Shown here: piece after piece, positions 1 through 7,270 of the stretch | Layout of the letters: each line of letters starts with the position of its first letter | How positions within the stretch are numbered: the stretch's first letter is position 1 | NCBI GenBank assembly: GCA_008671135.1 | Contig: RQAP01000026.1 | Span: 1-64,000 of the forward strand | Length of the DNA: 64,000 bases | Source: Collinsella aerofaciens | Lineage (GTDB): Bacteria > Actinomycetota > Coriobacteriia > Coriobacteriales > Coriobacteriaceae | Direction: 5' to 3' | Translations under genes and position numbers: made by a program | Notes under the pieces: model-generated | The model's input: the letters and a program-made list of their open reading frames with translations, nothing else | Database searches by the model: none | Told to the model about the DNA's origin: nothing

Positions 1-350
1 CCGGGCAGACGGCACACTGACGGGGCGCGATAGAATGCGGTTGTTCGGGTCCGCGGTATCGCTCCATGCTCCTATTAGGTCATGCGGCGGTCTCGGCTCG
101 CCGCGGCCCGCGCGGGACATGTCAGGAAACGAGGGCAGCCCTGTGGGCGCCAGCGGAATGTGGGGTCACCGCGCGGTCCGCATCTGATGGTGTCGACGTC
201 AATGGTATACGGGTGCATCATCGACGTCTTCAATACAGAAAATATCAGTGCGGAATGTTCTGAAAACTAAGTCCAGCACGGGCCCTGTGTTACCACTGTA
301 GAGGGGGTGCGATTCCTTGATCGCTCACTTAATCTAATGGGAAAGATAGC

Positions 351-405
351 GAGGCCGGAGCTTTAGCTCCGACCTCCCCATATAAGGGCTCGGCAAAGCC
401 GAGCC
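351..405. repeat. Pair of adjacent GC-rich hairpins
   Basis: Bases 351-361 pair with 366-376 (11-bp stem, one mismatch, TTTA loop), and 387-394 pair perfectly with 398-405 around an AAA loop. Neither is followed by a T-run, so they are not classical terminators. They could be part of a structured RNA or an intergenic repeat. Confidence 0.6.
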
Positions 406-466
406 ACCAAATTTGCATCAGCCCCCAGAACATGTTTGAGAACTGTGCCTGAAGCATGTGTCCCTA

Positions 467-591
467 GGGCAGGAATGAGGTTGCTTTCCAACGCATTCCG
501 CAGGGGGCGGCATTATTTTGTAGCGCGAAGCGCAGATCAAAATAATGCCGCATGCCCGAGGACGCGTTGGAAAGCAACCTCATTCCTGCCC
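467..591. repeat. 125-nt nested long inverted repeat
   Basis: Arms 467-494 and 564-591 are perfect 28-base reverse complements. Inside them 507-520 pairs perfectly with 538-551, and the tip has a GCGC-GAA-GCGC mini-hairpin (523-533). The whole would fold into one long interrupted stem or a cruciform. It has no open frame of interest and no T-run. Its design (GC-rich outer arms, short hairpin at the centre) resembles the elements at 9505-9642 and 9821-9904, although the sequences differ. Confidence 0.85.
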
Positions 592-648
592 GAACAGGTC
601 AGTCTATCTGCGCATTTACAAATTCGTAAACTTTTTTGAAAAAAGTGC

Positions 649-678
649 TTGCACAGTTCTCGAATCATAGGTTATTAT
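649..678 (+). promoter_or_regulatory. Promoter of tRNA-Leu
   Basis: TTGCAC at 649-654 and TATTAT at 673-678 form -35/-10 boxes with an 18-bp spacer. The segment TTTTTTGAAAAAAGTGCTTGC directly before and over the -35 box recurs almost unchanged before the tRNA clusters at 4160 and 6506, suggesting a shared strong stable-RNA promoter with an A/T-rich upstream element. Confidence 0.7.
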
Positions 679-735
679 CTTCCTCGTTGAACGCGCGGGT
701 CCAACAAAACGAACTGCGAATCAACAACATAGCAT

Positions 736-825
736 GTCGGAGTGGCGGAATTGGCAGACGCGCTAGCTTGAGGTGCTAGTGACCGCTTTTTGGTCATGCG
801 GGTTCAAGTCCCGCCTCCGACACCA
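736..825 (+). tRNA. tRNA-Leu (GAG)
   Basis: A class II tRNA with a long variable arm. The 7-bp acceptor stem GTCGGAG/CTCCGAC encloses the fold, the anticodon stem CTAGC/GCTAG holds the loop TTGAGGT with anticodon GAG, and the T arm contains GGTTCAAGTCC. The discriminator is A822 and CCA is encoded at 823-825. Confidence 0.97.
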
Positions 826-836
826 TCGCATTTGAG

Positions 837-858
837 AAGCCTCTTCGGAGGCTTTTTT
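837..858 (+). terminator. Terminator after tRNA-Leu
   Basis: The stem AAGCCTC-TTCG-GAGGCTT is followed by a T-run, a textbook intrinsic terminator with a stable UUCG loop. Confidence 0.9.
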
Positions 859-884
859 GTTACCGATAGACGGTGGGGTCCACG

Positions 885-3230
885 ATGGAAACGCTTGAAC
901 GCAACGAGTGGGCAGACGTTGCCCAACTAGTCGAGATCACGAGCGATGCTGTCATCATCTGCGAGCTCGACGGAACAATTCTGCATGTGAATAATCGCTT
1001 ACTTGGTTTGATGTGCGAGGAACGCGCTGACGTCATCGGTGGAGATGTTAAAGATGTCCTGTACTCATCCGCTTTTGAACGTGCGACGGAACATCGTCTG
1101 CCATTTGAAACTGATGGCTCCGAGAACGAATTGATGCTCAAGCTGAGTGACGGCTCCTTTATCCCCGTCTTGGTTCGTGCGGGCTCCGTAACGCCTCCAC
1201 GCATCTTTGGGCGCCGCGCACCACGTGTCCTTGTGGCGCTTCATAGTATCGAGGAACAGTATTCTCACGACCGTCAGCTCAAGCGCGCTCTTTCAGAGCT
1301 TAGAGTGGCTAACAAGCGCCTCTCTGGCACGCTCTCGGTCATTATGAGTACCGTGGGCTCCGATGAGCTGCCCAGCCTACTTGATACCGTTTTGAACCAG
1401 CTTGTAGGAACGCTCGATGCTTCGGGTGCCGCTATCTATTTTTCTGAGAGCGGCGGTTTTAAGCTACGCGGTGTTTCCAAGGAGCTGTACGACAGCTACC
1501 TGCCCGAGTTTTTGCCGTATGGCGCTGGCATTCCGACGTATGTTCTTCGTGAGTCGCGTGCCTGTCGCTTGTCGATTCAACAGGACCTTGAGGGCGATAG
1601 GGCCGCCTCCGGTATGTTTATGGACCTGGACAATCGTTCTAAGCACCTGTTGCGCATGCAGGATATGCCTCCGTACCGCAGCGAGATCTGTCTTCCCGTT
1701 TTTTACGGTACGCAGATTCTTGGCGTGCTGGAAGTTGGTTGGAAACGCCCCCAGGCACCGCTCGCCTATGACGTTAATGTGCTCGAGGTCATTTGCGATT
1801 ACCTGTCTATCCAGCTGGTCGGCATGGCATCGAGCCTTCGCTCCCGTCGCACGGCCGAGCTTGGCCGCTCGCTCAATGTCTTACGTGATGAGTTGTTTGC
1901 CTTTCTAGACGATTCCGCCGCGGCTACCCAGGCGGTATCGTCCGAGATCTGCAATATGCTTAACTGCCATTTTTGCCCTGTTGAGTATGACGCCAGTCTG
2001 GATTCCTACGTCATAGATTTTGAAGGTGGCAGTCGCGTTGCTTTGCCGGACGATCCCGAGAAGCTTTTCTTTTCCACGACGGCGCCAGCGGCACGTCTGG
2101 GGGCTGGCCCTGATGGCTTTGAGGCATCTGTTTTGGGCGGTACGAGTGCCGAGGACCTTAAACACGTCCGTATAACTCGCGTTGACGAATCGATGCCTAT
2201 GGGAGGCTGGCTTAGGGCGCACGGTCTGCCTTGTCAAGGTCTCTACGTTGACTCCGGCATCGAGGCGGGGCGCCCGCGCTCTGAGGGTGATGGCAGGCAC
2301 AGTAACGACGCGATTGTTCCTGCTTCTGTTGCGAAGAGCCCGACGACGCGCGCGCTGCTGCTTCGTGATGGTAGCCAAGAGCCGATTGATGATCTTGAAT
2401 ATGACTACTTGGTGCACTTGGCGCATGACTTTGAACTGATCTACGAAGGCGAATCTCAAAAGCGCGAGGAGCGCCATATCGCTCAGACCCTTCAGATCGG
2501 CATGAGAAATTCCCTGGGGGATGTTCCGGGTATCGCAACCGATTCGGTGTACCTGTCGGCCACGAACTCGGCGTTGGTCGGCGGCGATTTCTATACGCTC
2601 ATCCGTCTTCCCGACGACTGCGCCGTCATGATTCTGGGTGATGTGTCTGGCAAAGGCATTGAGGCCGCATCGATGTCCGCGCTCGTCAAGACGGCCCTGA
2701 CGGCATATGCCTGGGAGGGCGCTGGACCGGCCCGCATGGCACGCTCCCTTAACAGCATGCTCATGGGCTTTTCGAGGGTCGAGACGTTCGTGACGGCCTT
2801 TATCGCCAAGATTGACCTTAAGGCCGGACGCGCAACGTATTGTTCGGCGGGACATCCTCCGACCATGGTCATCAGGCCAGAGTCGATGCCGCTGGGCGGC
2901 GGTGAGGCACGTGGGGGAGAGGTTGAGCTGCTTGGATGCCAATCGGGCGTAATCGGTGCCTTTGAGAGCATGGTGTACGAGACAGGCGTGTTTACGTTCG
3001 CCCCCGGCGACATGCTCTTCATGTATACGGATGGAACGATTGAGGCCCGCGACCGCACCGGAGCGTTCTTTGGCGAGCAGCGCTTGCGCGACCTTCTGCT
3101 TTCTGTTTCGGGGGAGGGCGTGTCGGGCATTTGCGGCAAGGTCTTGGGCGAGCTTGACCGATTTACCGAATCGGCGCTGGACGATGACATTGCATTGGTG
3201 TCCCTTGAGTTTTTACGGGGTCGTTCATAG
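885..3230 (+). CDS. PAS/GAF-domain PP2C-type serine phosphatase (RsbU/SpoIIE family)
   Basis: A 781-residue predicted cytoplasmic signalling phosphatase. An N-terminal PAS domain (about 15-120; DAVIICELDGTILHVNN) is followed by a helical linker, a GAF domain (about 165-310), a second more divergent sensor-like region (about 335-500) and a C-terminal PP2C/SpoIIE domain (about 545-781). The phosphatase metal motifs are visible: GGDFYTL, LGDVSGKG and the terminal DDDIALV. Members of this family dephosphorylate STAS anti-anti-sigma proteins in partner-switching pathways. The next gene encodes a STAS domain, so the two probably work together. I prefer ATG 885, which sits 7 nt after GGTGGGG, to the upstream in-frame GTG 873 that lacks a binding site. 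No membrane segment is seen. The input signal is unknown. Confidence 0.88.
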   Translation: METLERNEWADVAQLVEITSDAVIICELDGTILHVNNRLLGLMCEERADVIGGDVKDVLYSSAFERATEHRLPFETDGSENELMLKLSDGSFIPVLVRAGSVTPPRIFGRRAPRVLVALHSIEEQYSHDRQLKRALSELRVANKRLSGTLSVIMSTVGSDELPSLLDTVLNQLVGTLDASGAAIYFSESGGFKLRGVSKELYDSYLPEFLPYGAGIPTYVLRESRACRLSIQQDLEGDRAASGMFMDLDNRSKHLLRMQDMPPYRSEICLPVFYGTQILGVLEVGWKRPQAPLAYDVNVLEVICDYLSIQLVGMASSLRSRRTAELGRSLNVLRDELFAFLDDSAAATQAVSSEICNMLNCHFCPVEYDASLDSYVIDFEGGSRVALPDDPEKLFFSTTAPAARLGAGPDGFEASVLGGTSAEDLKHVRITRVDESMPMGGWLRAHGLPCQGLYVDSGIEAGRPRSEGDGRHSNDAIVPASVAKSPTTRALLLRDGSQEPIDDLEYDYLVHLAHDFELIYEGESQKREERHIAQTLQIGMRNSLGDVPGIATDSVYLSATNSALVGGDFYTLIRLPDDCAVMILGDVSGKGIEAASMSALVKTALTAYAWEGAGPARMARSLNSMLMGFSRVETFVTAFIAKIDLKAGRATYCSAGHPPTMVIRPESMPLGGGEARGGEVELLGCQSGVIGAFESMVYETGVFTFAPGDMLFMYTDGTIEARDRTGAFFGEQRLRDLLLSVSGEGVSGICGKVLGELDRFTESALDDDIALVSLEFLRGRS

Positions 3231-3271
3231 ACGACGCTGGGCGGGCTGAATCCGCACGGTTGGGGAAACGA

Positions 3272-4054
3272 ATGCATCGAGTGGGCTTTTTTGGGAACCA
3301 TGGTCGTATGAATGAGTGGAATGACATAGCGGTTTTGACGCCACCGGGCGATATCGACATCGCCACGGTGCCTGCGCTGCGTCGGCGGCTGGATGCTTTG
3401 ATTGGCCGCGGCGTGCGTCGTGTCGTCATCAACTGTCAGGCTGTTAGCTTTATCGATTCGACGGGCTTGGCATACCTGCTTACGCGCGCTCGTGAGCTCA
3501 TGAGGCGAGAAGGCCTGCTTTCGCTCGTCAATGCATCAGGTGAAGTTGTTCGCTTTTTGGAGATTGCTCGTCTTGTCGATATCCTTCATGTCGCGGGGCC
3601 GGCACGGGAGTCTATTCCCGCCATTCCGGTGGGGGAGCTGCCTCGCTGGAGTAAGAGTGTCGAGGTCCGTCAGGGTATCGAGAATCTTCCATACTACCGA
3701 CATCGCATCGCTGAACTCCTTGAATCGCTTCCGTTGCGCCGTGACGAGCGCTACGATGTCGCATTGGCGTCGGGGGAGGCGCTGGGTAATGCCTATGACC
3801 ATGCGGGCGGTATCGGGTGCGTCCTGACGGTTCAGGCCTATGGCGATCGCGTTGTGGTTGAGGTGCTTGATCGAGGTGCCGGCTATTCTATCGATAAAAC
3901 GAGCGAGCCGGTCGCATCCGAGGAACGCGGCCGTGGTATCAAGCTTATGCGTATGCTCGTCGATAACGTGGAGGTTGCTCGTCGTACGGACGGCGCCGGC
4001 ACGCGCGTGCAGATGGTGAAGCTGTTTAGCGGAGCGCTGGAATCGTGTGCCTAG
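3272..4054 (+). CDS. STAS-HATPase fusion: anti-anti-sigma and anti-sigma kinase domains in one protein
   Basis: A 260-residue protein joining two normally antagonistic modules. The N-terminal half is a STAS domain with the phosphorylatable serine motif (FIDSTGLAYLL). The C-terminal half is a GHKL-type ATPase like RsbW/SpoIIAB: the N-box region reads ALASGEALGNAYDHA, followed by VEVLDRGAGY (the D-x-G-x-G box) and a GRGIKLMRMLVD segment. In ordinary partner switching the kinase phosphorylates a separate STAS protein. Here they are covalently linked and lie directly after the PP2C phosphatase gene. No sigma factor is encoded in the window. Start choice is uncertain: TTG 3260, ATG 3272 (after TTGGGGAA) and ATG 3308 are all in frame, and the STAS fold begins near 3308. 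Confidence 0.85.
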   Translation: MHRVGFFGNHGRMNEWNDIAVLTPPGDIDIATVPALRRRLDALIGRGVRRVVINCQAVSFIDSTGLAYLLTRARELMRREGLLSLVNASGEVVRFLEIARLVDILHVAGPARESIPAIPVGELPRWSKSVEVRQGIENLPYYRHRIAELLESLPLRRDERYDVALASGEALGNAYDHAGGIGCVLTVQAYGDRVVVEVLDRGAGYSIDKTSEPVASEERGRGIKLMRMLVDNVEVARRTDGAGTRVQMVKLFSGALESCA

Positions 4055-4118
4055 CCAATCGCTTTAACGCGTTTGGCTACTAAGAACATGCGGCAGACAA
4101 GTTTTTTGAAAAAAGTAC

Positions 4119-4147
4119 TTGCGTCTTTTGGACAACTCGCGTAAATT
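4119..4147 (+). promoter_or_regulatory. Promoter of the tRNA-Gly/Cys/Gly cluster
   Basis: TTGCGT (4119-4124) and TAAATT (4142-4147) are spaced by 17 bp. The upstream TTTTTTGAAAAAAGTACTTGC block is nearly identical to those before tRNA-Leu and before the second tRNA-Gly cluster. Confidence 0.7.
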
Positions 4148-4159
4148 AATAACCTGCAA

Positions 4160-4235
4160 GCGGACATGGCTCAGTTGGTAGAGCACAACCTTGCCAAGGT
4201 TGGGGTCGCGGGTTCGAGCCCCGTTGTCCGCTCCA
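4160..4235 (+). tRNA. tRNA-Gly (GCC), copy 1
   Basis: The acceptor stem GCGGACA/TGTCCGC, the anticodon stem CAACC/GGTTG with loop TTGCCAA, and the T loop GTTCGAG define a glycine tRNA with anticodon GCC. CCA is encoded (4233-4235). It is identical to the copies at 4386 and 6506. Confidence 0.97.
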
Positions 4236-4245
4236 TTGCATTTCC

Positions 4246-4268
4246 GGACCGTTTAGGCGGTCCTTTTT
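4246..4268 (+). terminator. Terminator-like hairpin between tRNAs
   Basis: GGACCG (4246-4251) pairs with CGGTCC (4258-4263), followed by TTTTT. It may mark the end of the first tRNA transcript or a processing point in a cluster. Confidence 0.7.
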
Positions 4269-4269
4269 C

Positions 4270-4343
4270 GGCGAAGTGGCCAAGTGGTAAGGCAGAGGCC
4301 TGCAAAGCCTTTACCCCCGGTTCGAATCCGGGCTTCGCCTCCA
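4270..4343 (+). tRNA. tRNA-Cys (GCA)
   Basis: The acceptor stem GGCGAAG/CTTCGCC encloses an anticodon loop CTGCAAA giving anticodon GCA for cysteine. The T arm has GGTTCGAATCC. The discriminator is T4340, a hallmark of tRNA-Cys, and CCA is encoded at 4341-4343. Confidence 0.96.
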
Positions 4344-4352
4344 GGCAACATC

Positions 4353-4379
4353 CGGGCGCTCCGGCGCCCGTTTTGTTTT
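4353..4379 (+). terminator. Terminator after tRNA-Cys
   Basis: The stem CGGGCGC/GCGCCCG is followed by TTTTGTTTT. Confidence 0.8.
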
Positions 4380-4385
4380 ACATAT

Positions 4386-4461
4386 GCGGACATGGCTCAG
4401 TTGGTAGAGCACAACCTTGCCAAGGTTGGGGTCGCGGGTTCGAGCCCCGTTGTCCGCTCCA
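4386..4461 (+). tRNA. tRNA-Gly (GCC), copy 2
   Basis: Base-for-base identical to the tRNA at 4160, with encoded CCA (4459-4461). Confidence 0.97.
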
Positions 4462-4469
4462 AACGCAAC

Positions 4470-4501
4470 AGCCCGGCTACCACGGTAGCCGGGCTTTTTT
4501 G
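4470..4501 (+). terminator. Terminator closing the first tRNA cluster
   Basis: AGCCCGGCTAC pairs with GTAGCCGGGCT around a CACG loop and is followed by a T-run. Confidence 0.9.
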
Positions 4502-4639
4502 TATCCATCGCATGGGCTCGAGCCCGAGAGGGGGCGATCGTTTTGGGGCGTGGCTGTGGCGTTGTTTGCCGCGAATGTCCACTTTGGGCGTATCATCGTG
4601 GGCATCTCGCATAACCTCGTTGCAAGGGAGATACGCCCC

Positions 4640-6373
4640 ATGGCTACAGAAAAGTCTTCTTCGCGCTCATGGATGTCCGATGCCGCGATCTATCAGATCT
4701 ACCCGCGCTCGTTTAAGGATTCGACTGGTTCGGGTCTGGGCGATATCGCGGGCATTACCCAGCAGATGGACTATCTTGAGCGGCTGGGTATCGAGGCCAT
4801 CTGGCTGAGCCCGTTTTACCCTTCGCCTCTTGTTGATGGCGGCTATGATGTGGCGGACTACTGCGATGTCGACCCACGTCTCGGCTCGCTTGACGACTTC
4901 GATGACATGATCGCTGCGGCTCACGCGCGCGGCATCAAGGTCATCGTCGACATCGTGCCCAACCATTCATCCAACCAGCACCCCTGGTTCAAAGCCGCTC
5001 TTGCCGCCGGCCCCGGATCGCCCGAACGCGCCCGTTATATCTTCCGCGATGGTCGCGGCGAGCATGGCGAGCTGCCTCCCACCAATTGGAATGCCAACTT
5101 TGGCGGCCCCGCATGGACGCGTGTTGCGGACGGTCAGTGGTATCTGCACATGTTTACGCCCGAGCAGCCGGACTTTGACTGGTCATGCCCTGAGGTTCAC
5201 GCGCTCTTTTGCGACGTCCTGGCGTTTTGGAGCGATCGAGGCGTCGACGGCTTTCGCATTGATGTGGCGCAGGGTCTCGCCAAGGATCTCGACCGCGATG
5301 ACCTCGACCGGTGGCATCTCGCCGAGGGCGATGACATGGTTGACGACGGCACCCATCCGCTGTGGGACCGCAATGAGGTCCACGAGATCTATCGCGAGTG
5401 GCGCCGCGTGTTCGACCGCTATAATCCGCCGCGCAGTGCCGTTGCCGAGGCGTGGGTGCTGCCCGAGCGCCAGTATCTCTACGCGCGTCCCAGCGAGCTT
5501 GGCCAGACATTCAACTTTGAGTTTGCCAAGGCCACTTGGACCTATGATGACATGCACACTGCAATCGAGAAGGGCTTGAAGGCAGCCGTCGAATCCGATT
5601 CCGCCTCGACCTGGGTACTCTCCAACCACGACGTGCCGCGCGTGGCGACACGCTATGCCCTGCCGCAAATCAAGGCGACGCGCTACCACCAGATTGCGCT
5701 CGACTGGCTCTTGCGCGACGGGTCGTCTTATGACGAGGACCGTGAACTCGGCGAGCGCCGCGCGCGGGCGGCCCTTTTGCTTGAGCTGGCGCTTCCGGGT
5801 TCGGCATACGTGTATCAGGGTGAGGAGCTCGGCCTTTTTGAGGTGGCTGATATCCCGTGGGCTGCACTCGAAGACCCTGCTGCGACCAATACGCACGGAC
5901 CGAAGCGTGAGAAGGGGCGCGACGGCTGTCGTGTGCCCCTGCCGTGGGTGGCGGCGGACGATCCCGCGCAGGGCGGATCGTTTGGGTTTTCGCCGGCAGA
6001 CGCCGATGCGGCGCCCCATCTGCCGCAGCCTGCATGGTTTTCCGATTATGCTGCCGATAGGGAAGAAGTGGACCCGACATCGATGCTTGCGCTCTATCGT
6101 GACGCCCTCTGGCTGCGGCGCAAGCTGCGCGGGTGCGCCAACGATCTTGCGTGGCTCGATCTTGACGGGCGCACCGGTCTTGCGGATGGTGCCGAGGGCG
6201 CTGAGGGCGGCGTCATCGCCTATCGCCGCGATAACGGCTGGGCGTGTGTGACGAACTTCGGTGCAGCACCCGTGGAGCTGCCGGCGGGCAGGGTCCTGCT
6301 CACCTCATCACCGCTTGCAGACGGCAGGCTCGCGCAGGACAGCTCTGCCTGGATCATGCTCGGTGAGATGTAG
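4640..6373 (+). CDS. GH13 alpha-glucosidase (oligosaccharide hydrolase)
   Basis: A 577-residue cytoplasmic glycoside hydrolase of family 13, probably releasing glucose from short alpha-glucosides (malto-/isomalto-oligosaccharides or sucrose-type substrates). It opens with AAIYQIYPRSFKDS and has the conserved blocks: DIVPNHSS (region I), GFRIDVA (nucleophile Asp), AVAEAWVL (acid/base Glu) and LSNHDVPR (transition-state Asp). The wording after the nucleophile (GLAKD...HPLWDRNEVHEIY) is like actinobacterial alpha-glucosidases; exact linkage preference cannot be read off. ATG 4640 follows AAGGGAG. A much longer open frame runs upstream through the tRNA genes and is spurious. The gene is bracketed by identical tRNA-Gly genes at 4386 and 6506, a possible substrate for recombination. 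Confidence 0.9.
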   Translation: MATEKSSSRSWMSDAAIYQIYPRSFKDSTGSGLGDIAGITQQMDYLERLGIEAIWLSPFYPSPLVDGGYDVADYCDVDPRLGSLDDFDDMIAAAHARGIKVIVDIVPNHSSNQHPWFKAALAAGPGSPERARYIFRDGRGEHGELPPTNWNANFGGPAWTRVADGQWYLHMFTPEQPDFDWSCPEVHALFCDVLAFWSDRGVDGFRIDVAQGLAKDLDRDDLDRWHLAEGDDMVDDGTHPLWDRNEVHEIYREWRRVFDRYNPPRSAVAEAWVLPERQYLYARPSELGQTFNFEFAKATWTYDDMHTAIEKGLKAAVESDSASTWVLSNHDVPRVATRYALPQIKATRYHQIALDWLLRDGSSYDEDRELGERRARAALLLELALPGSAYVYQGEELGLFEVADIPWAALEDPAATNTHGPKREKGRDGCRVPLPWVAADDPAQGGSFGFSPADADAAPHLPQPAWFSDYAADREEVDPTSMLALYRDALWLRRKLRGCANDLAWLDLDGRTGLADGAEGAEGGVIAYRRDNGWACVTNFGAAPVELPAGRVLLTSSPLADGRLAQDSSAWIMLGEM

Positions 6374-6464
6374 GGGCATCTCGCTGCGAGCCTGCGTTTG
6401 TTCGCGCCTTTCGTGACGACTGATGCCCTCGCGAGAGCGTCGCAAAACTTTTCAAAAAAAGTTC

Positions 6465-6493
6465 TTGCATAGGATGCGGGCATCACGTAAGAT
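6465..6493 (+). promoter_or_regulatory. Promoter of the tRNA-Gly/Val pair
   Basis: TTGCAT (6465-6470) and TAAGAT (6488-6493) have a 17-bp spacer. The upstream TTTTCAAAAAAAGTTCTTGC block matches the two other tRNA promoters in the window. Confidence 0.7.
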
Positions 6494-6505
6494 TAATCCT
6501 CGTAA

Positions 6506-6581
6506 GCGGACATGGCTCAGTTGGTAGAGCACAACCTTGCCAAGGTTGGGGTCGCGGGTTCGAGCCCCGTTGTCCGCTCCA
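6506..6581 (+). tRNA. tRNA-Gly (GCC), copy 3
   Basis: Identical to the copies at 4160 and 4386, with CCA at 6579-6581. Confidence 0.97.
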
Positions 6582-6584
6582 TTT

Positions 6585-6659
6585 GGGCGTTTAGCTCAGG
6601 GGGAGAGCGCTTCCCTGACACGGAAGAGGTCAGAAGTTCAAATCTTCTAACGCCCACCA
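6585..6659 (+). tRNA. tRNA-Val (GAC)
   Basis: The acceptor stem GGGCGTT/AACGCCC, the anticodon stem CTTCC/GGAAG with loop CTGACAC (anticodon GAC), the T loop GTTCAAA and an encoded CCA (6657-6659) identify a valine tRNA. It is three bases after the tRNA-Gly CCA, so the two are cotranscribed. Confidence 0.96.
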
Positions 6660-6667
6660 AATGTTCG

Positions 6668-6704
6668 CAGCTCAGAGGCTATGTCCTCTGAGCTGTTTTG
6701 TTTT
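6668..6704 (+). terminator. Terminator after tRNA-Val
   Basis: CAGCTCAGAGG (6668-6678) pairs with CCTCTGAGCTG (6685-6695), followed by TTTTGTTTT. Confidence 0.9.
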
Positions 6705-7270
6705 GCTACCAAGCACGCCGTCAAATATGCCAGCAAATATTGATCCAAGGTCCCCGTAGAGGTGCCGGCAGGTTGCATACGTCCTGGCCGACCGTGACCG
6801 CAACATGTTGGTCAAGCATAATCTTTTGGATTCTTTTGGCGTGAGCGGCTTGGTTTTGGTAGGATTTGTCAGCGGCTTGACTAAGGGGGTTTTATAACTG
6901 CCATGCAGGTAGCCGTGTTGGTAACGTTTTACCGACTTGCCAAGAACCCCTCATAATTAATGCGTCTGCAAAATAACTAATTGCTTTGACCTGCTGAAAC
7001 ACTATATGTTGTGTTTGACCTAAAAAAAGAATACAGGATATAGATGCCTCTTTGTCGTATGATAGATGGCGGACAGAGAACGAGGACCTTATTCGCCCCA
7101 TTTGGATGGATCTTCGAGCCCCTTGATTGGCTGCGAGGATTGTCCGCATGAGGGCCTATGGTTTTCGAAAACACAGATTGCGCGACGGCGCCGCAAGACA
7201 GGGGCAAGCCCTGCCGGGCATCGTTTGGCTCTGAAGCGCAATACGATTTCGACGCGAAAGAGGCAAGAGG
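6705..7270. other. Upstream region of nrdD
   Basis: There is no credible gene in this stretch. It holds the candidate NrdR sites at 6999-7047 and so probably the nrdD promoter and a leader of more than 200 nt. A partly self-complementary stretch around 6880-6950 (GGGGGTTTTAT...AAGAACCCCTC) could be a leftover terminator or a leader structure. Confidence 0.5.
6999..7047 (+). promoter_or_regulatory. Candidate NrdR box pair upstream of nrdD
   Basis: ACACTATATGTTGTGT (6999-7014) is a near-perfect palindrome matching the known NrdR box (roughly ACAcwATATwTwGTGT). A weaker copy, TACAGGATATAGATGC (7032-7047), lies 33 bp downstream centre to centre, close to the usual three-turn spacing. NrdR represses ribonucleotide reductase genes in response to nucleotide pools, which fits the neighbouring nrdD. 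Confidence 0.75.

Larger units (their letters stand above)
1..735. other. Non-coding stretch before tRNA-Leu
   Basis: I see no convincing gene here: the short open frames lack ribosome binding sites and recognisable protein sequence. From about 350 onward it holds two compact hairpins (351-376 and 387-405), a 125-nt nested inverted repeat (467-591) and the promoter of the tRNA-Leu gene (649-678), each listed separately. The first 300 bases show nothing I can interpret. Confidence 0.6.

Noticed and set aside
4166..4639. Long N-terminal extension of the alpha-glucosidase frame
   Set aside because: The frame runs through three tRNA genes and terminators. The real start is ATG 4640 with AAGGGAG upstream.
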